Assembly (NCBI GenBank): GCA_945957575.1
Contig: CAMFLW010000019.1
Location: 1-37,348, forward strand
Length of the DNA: 37,348 bases
Direction: 5' to 3'
From: an uncultured Aeromonas sp.
Lineage (GTDB): Bacteria; Pseudomonadota; Gammaproteobacteria; Enterobacterales; Aeromonadaceae
This document shows, one piece after another, positions 34,652 through 37,348 of the stretch. Under the pieces are notes generated by a model. It made no database searches. It was not told the origin of the DNA and worked only from the letters and a program-made list of their open reading frames with translations. Within the stretch, counting starts at the first letter, position 1, and each line of letters begins with the position of its first letter. The position numbers and the translations under genes were made by a program.

Positions 34652-35518
34652 ATGCAGTTAATCGTGGTAAGTGGACGCTCAGGCTCCGGTAAAACGGTAG
34701 CCCTGCGAGTGCTGGAAGATCTGGGTTACTACTGTGTGGACAACCTGCCGGTCAATCTGCTGCCCCAGCTGATTGTCTCGGTGGAGAGCCAGTATGACAA
34801 GCTGGCGGTCAGTATCGATGTGCGCAACCTGCCGAGCGATCCGGAGAAACTGGAAAATCTGCTGGCTCAGGTGCGAAATGAGGGGCGGGTAGAGTTCTCC
34901 AGCTTCTTCTTCGACGCGGACAACGGCACCCTGCTCAAGCGCTATGGCGAGAGCCGCCGCTTGCACCCCCTCTCACGCAACAAGCTGTCGCTGGATGAGG
35001 CTATTCGGGAGGAGACCCACCTGCTGGCGCCCATCTCCTCGACTGCTGACCTGCGCATCGACACCACCACCCTCAGCATTCACGACCTGAGCGAGCTCAT
35101 CAAGACCCGGGTACTCGGCAAGAAAGAGAACGAGCTGGTGCTGGTTTTCGAGTCGTTCGGTTTCAAATATGGCATCCCCAAGGATGCCGACTTCGTGTTC
35201 GATGCCCGTTTCCTGCCCAATCCGCACTGGATCCCCGAGCTCAAGCCGTTTACCGGCAAGGATGAGCCGGTCGCCAACTACCTCTCGGCGCAGGCTGACG
35301 TAATGCTGTTTACCCAGCAGATCGAAAACATGCTGGCGACCTGGTTGCCCCACCTAGAGCGCAACAATCGCAGCTACCTCACGGTCGGTATCGGTTGCAC
35401 CGGCGGTCAGCACCGTTCGGTCTTTATTGCAGAGCGGCTGGCGAGTGCGTTCCGCTTGCTTGGCAAGAACGTGCAGATCCGCCACCGCACTCTCGACAAG
35501 AGTGCCCCCCAATCCTGA
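34652..35518 (+). CDS. rapZ: RNase adapter protein RapZ
   Basis: RapZ guides RNase E to the small RNA GlmZ, adjusting glucosamine-6-phosphate synthase to cell-wall need. The 288-aa product has Walker A GRSGSGKT at 8-15, [17 protein letters not shown], and the C-terminal RNA-binding segment with [13 protein letters not shown] 34652 is well spaced after ptsN. Confidence 0.97.
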   Translation: MQLIVVSGRSGSGKTVALRVLEDLGYYCVDNLPVNLLPQLIVSVESQYDKLAVSIDVRNLPSDPEKLENLLAQVRNEGRVEFSSFFFDADNGTLLKRYGESRRLHPLSRNKLSLDEAIREETHLLAPISSTADLRIDTTTLSIHDLSELIKTRVLGKKENELVLVFESFGFKYGIPKDADFVFDARFLPNPHWIPELKPFTGKDEPVANYLSAQADVMLFTQQIENMLATWLPHLERNNRSYLTVGIGCTGGQHRSVFIAERLASAFRLLGKNVQIRHRTLDKSAPQS

Positions 35519-35538
35519 CGGACCAATAGGACGATCCG

Positions 35539-35811
35539 ATGACTGTTTCCGCCTCGGTTGAAGTGAAAAACAAGCTGGGTATTCATGCCAGACCGGCCAT
35601 GATGCTGTTCGAGTTGGTGCAGGGTTTCGATGCCCACGTCCTGCTACGCAATGAAGATGGTGTCGAGGCCGATGCTGACAGCATCATCGGCCTGCTGATG
35701 CTGGATTCCGCGCAAGGGCGGCAGGTGGAAGTACAGGTTGAGGGCCCCGAAGAGGTGGAGGCCCTGGCTGCCGTAGTTGAGCTGTTCACCTCCGGCTTCA
35801 ACGAGGAGTAG
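35539..35811 (+). CDS. npr: Nitrogen-PTS phosphocarrier NPr
   Basis: The 90-aa HPr-like protein has the phosphohistidine motif GIHARPAMM with His16 and a second conserved helix with [12 protein letters not shown] (Ser48 at the position of the HPr regulatory serine). It passes phosphate from PtsP to PtsN. It ends the kdsD-npr run; the next gene is convergent, ten bases away. Confidence 0.96.
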   Translation: MTVSASVEVKNKLGIHARPAMMLFELVQGFDAHVLLRNEDGVEADADSIIGLLMLDSAQGRQVEVQVEGPEEVEALAAVVELFTSGFNEE

Positions 35812-35820
35812 TCGCTGCGA

Positions 35821-37004
35821 TCAGGGCGCGACCCTTGCCAGTGCCTTGAAATCGGTAAAATTGCGACAAGCCAGCAGACTCCTGCTGGCTTTTTCGTTCA
35901 TCAGCGCCAGAAACAGGTCGTAGAGCCCCATCGCCTCCTCATAGTCAGCCTTGCTGATGGCCAACACGAAGATGAGGGTGGCGTTTTCGCCATTGCCCCA
36001 GTCGATCCCCTGCGGGGCCAGTACGGTGTAAACCAGGGTGCGGCGTGCCAGCAGAGCGAGGGAGTGGGGCAGGGCGATACCCTCGCCCAGCATGGTGGAG
36101 ACGATCCGCTCCCGCTCCTGCAATGAGGCCCTGAAGCCGCTCTCTACCAGATCTTCCGCCTCCAGCTGGCTGCAAATGCGATCAAATAGTTCCGCCTGGG
36201 TGAGCGGCTCGTTGATGACCATGAAGTGGTCTGCATCGAAGTACTTGTTGAGCATATAGGGACGGGTGCGGTCGATCAGCACCAGCTTGCCAAGCTGCTC
36301 CAGCTGGTATTGGGTCGGGAAGGGGGCAACGAGTACCACGGGAGCGTTTTTTTCGTTCACTTTGACGGTACTGATGACAAAGTCCTGCGCGATCTGCGCC
36401 AGACCTTCGTAATCCCGCACCGATTCCAGCGTGGTCAGCTGCAACTGGGGATACTCCCGCTTGATTTGACGTTATGCCCCCTTGGGCAGCACGATTTCAA
36501 TCGGCACGTTATGGGGAGAGGCATGTGTTGCTCAAGGCGAGAGAGAATGCCGCGCACTATCATGGCGGCGATCGATCGTGTGATCCCGGTGTTGACGTGG
36601 CAGGAAGAAGGGCAGGAACTTCTCCACCCGGACCAACTCCTCTGCCTTGAGCACCTGCACCGCCAGCGGCTCAATTTGCAGCATCACCAGCAGGTTGTCC
36701 TGGAGCAGGCGGGATTGTACCTGGCTGAGGGCGGCGGCAACCCCCCCCTTGCTCGGCGAGACGCAGCGAGAGGGGGGGAAATCTCCTCAAACAGGCTGAG
36801 GTCAACTTCCGGCAGCGGTTCGCCGCTGTGGGAGCGCCACACCATGGCTTTGATGTGGGAGGCCAGCATCTGCTGCTGCACCTCGTTGGGGCGGATGCCC
36901 TGATCGCCCAGCAGAATATGAATGCGTGCCAGGATCTGGTCGGTCTGGCGCAGCAGCGCCGGGCTGTCCGGGGGCAGGGTCTGGTCGTGGGTCTCTGTTT
37001 GCAA
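35821..37004 (-). pseudogene. Broken PRD/EIIA-type PTS regulator
   Basis: From TTG 37004 (GGAGAG upstream) the frame reads IHILLGDQGIRPNEVQQQML and KAMVWRSHSGEPLPEVDLSL, resembling a PRD. It is lost near 36755-36785 in C/G runs, and LLQDNLLVMLQIEPLAVQVL continues in another frame. Shifts near 36610 and 36515, and an in-frame TAA at 36472-36474, break the middle. From about 36444 an intact 207-codon C-terminus holds an EIIB-like stretch and an EIIA domain (EGIALPHS, His near 36066). The full product would be about 395 aa, without a visible N-terminal HTH. It resembles LicR/MtlR-type regulators. Sequencing error at the homopolymers is the alternative. Confidence 0.75.
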
Positions 37005-37230
37005 TGTCTGCTCTCCAAGGCTGGCAGAAGGGATGGCTCTACCCTAAGCCAACATGGATGGAGAGAGGGGGCAGCTTTTTTCCGATTCGAAGCGGAAATT
37101 CCCGTTATTCGGGGTCAAAGAGGGCCCTTTATTGGCAAAAGAGAGTGAAAAAGGTCTGAACGAGGCTGGATTAGTGTGAGCAGTGGCGCACTTTCCCGTT
37201 TTCAGCTGGCAGCTGAGCCTTGGTGAAAAG
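37005..37230. other. Intergenic DNA upstream of the broken regulator, no gene seen
   Basis: This 226-bp stretch between the PRD-type regulator and a CRP-like site has no ORF with a convincing start on either strand. It has a CRP-like half-site TGTGAG at 37175-37180. It presumably carried the divergent promoters of the regulator and a lost neighbour. Confidence 0.4.
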
Positions 37231-37246
37231 TGTGAATCCCCTCACG
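37231..37246 (+). promoter_or_regulatory. Candidate CRP site
   Basis: TGTGA at 37231-37235, six bases, then TCACG at 37242-37246 matches the CRP consensus TGTGA-N6-TCACA at nine of ten core bases. The position, in front of what would be the divergent partner of a PTS regulator, fits catabolite-controlled sugar genes. Confidence 0.5.
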
Positions 37247-37293
37247 CAGGCGGAGCGTATTTATGAAACAGCGGGCAAGAAAAAGGCTATGTC

Positions 37294-37348
37294 GAGCCTG
37301 TAAATAATTCTGTGTAACTGCCCACGCCATTAGAGGTGACCGTTCAGA
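37294..37348 (+). mobile_element. Possible end of an IS256-type element
   Basis: GAGCCTGTAAATAATTCTGT followed by GTAACTGCCC at the window's edge resembles the terminal inverted repeats of IS256-family elements as I remember them. Only 55 bp are visible, so neither transposase nor target duplication can be seen. A short frame with GGAG (start 37263) runs into it and stops after 14 codons, as a gene cut by an insertion would. Confidence 0.4.

Overview
The window reads as chromosomal DNA of a gamma-proteobacterium, most likely Aeromonas or a close relative. This is inferred from high-GC coding with strong G/C third positions, enterobacteria/Vibrio-like gene order, a recognisable Spot 42 RNA gene, the fabR-yijD pair and the complete lpt-rpoN-pts block. 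No database search was possible, so the genus is an inference. Nearly all of the window is coding. I see no rRNA, tRNA, CRISPR array, prophage or intact mobile element.

Layout. (1) 1-7.7 kb is a housekeeping block. fmt and def run leftward. Rightward are a LysM protein, dprA, smg, yrdD-like, tsaC, hemF, aroE and yrdB. This is the E. coli def-fmt / dprA-smg-yrdD-tsaC-aroE-yrdB neighbourhood with a LysM gene and hemF added. (2) 7.7-9.0 kb has no intact protein gene. It holds the Spot 42 gene (spf), another probable small-RNA unit behind it, and decayed pieces of an IS110-type and an IS3-type transposase. (3) 9.0-11.6 kb is a lipid-desaturation locus: yijD and fabR, then divergently a membrane fatty acid desaturase with a palindrome resembling a FabR operator just before it. 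(4) 11.4-20 kb is accessory and membrane genes: a 51-residue ORF, a YhhN/lysoplasmalogenase-like protein, an EmrAB-type efflux pair with a divergent LysR regulator, a DUF2007/zinc-ribbon protein, a DAACS symporter, YecH-like and YhgN/MarC-like proteins, and a second LysR regulator. (5) 19.9-24.1 kb holds a candidate small RNA, a minimal TatA-like protein with a DUF406 protein, an MltF-like transglycosylase, a small antisense-oriented ORF, a ClsC-like phospholipase D protein and a second candidate structured RNA.

(6) 24.2-35.8 kb is the envelope-biogenesis and nitrogen-PTS block. Leftward is mlaFEDCB-ibaG-murA: retrograde phospholipid transport, a BolA-type protein and the first committed step of peptidoglycan synthesis. 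Rightward is kdsD-kdsC-lptC-lptA-lptB-rpoN-hpf-ptsN-rapZ-npr: Kdo precursor synthesis, LPS export, sigma-54, ribosome hibernation and the nitrogen PTS. Both runs are packed with 1-14 bp overlaps, as expected of operons. (7) 35.8-37.3 kb holds a regulator with PRD and PTS EIIA domains, broken by several frameshifts and a stop. Beyond it are a CRP-like site and a sequence resembling the end of an IS256-type element at the window edge.

I found no wholly new multi-gene system. The least explained signals are the non-coding units at 8.07-8.18, 19.90-20.00 and 23.9-24.12 kb, the FabR-like palindrome at 10.14 kb, the solitary 53-residue TatA-like gene, the phospholipase D protein with an altered second HKD motif, and the decayed right end.
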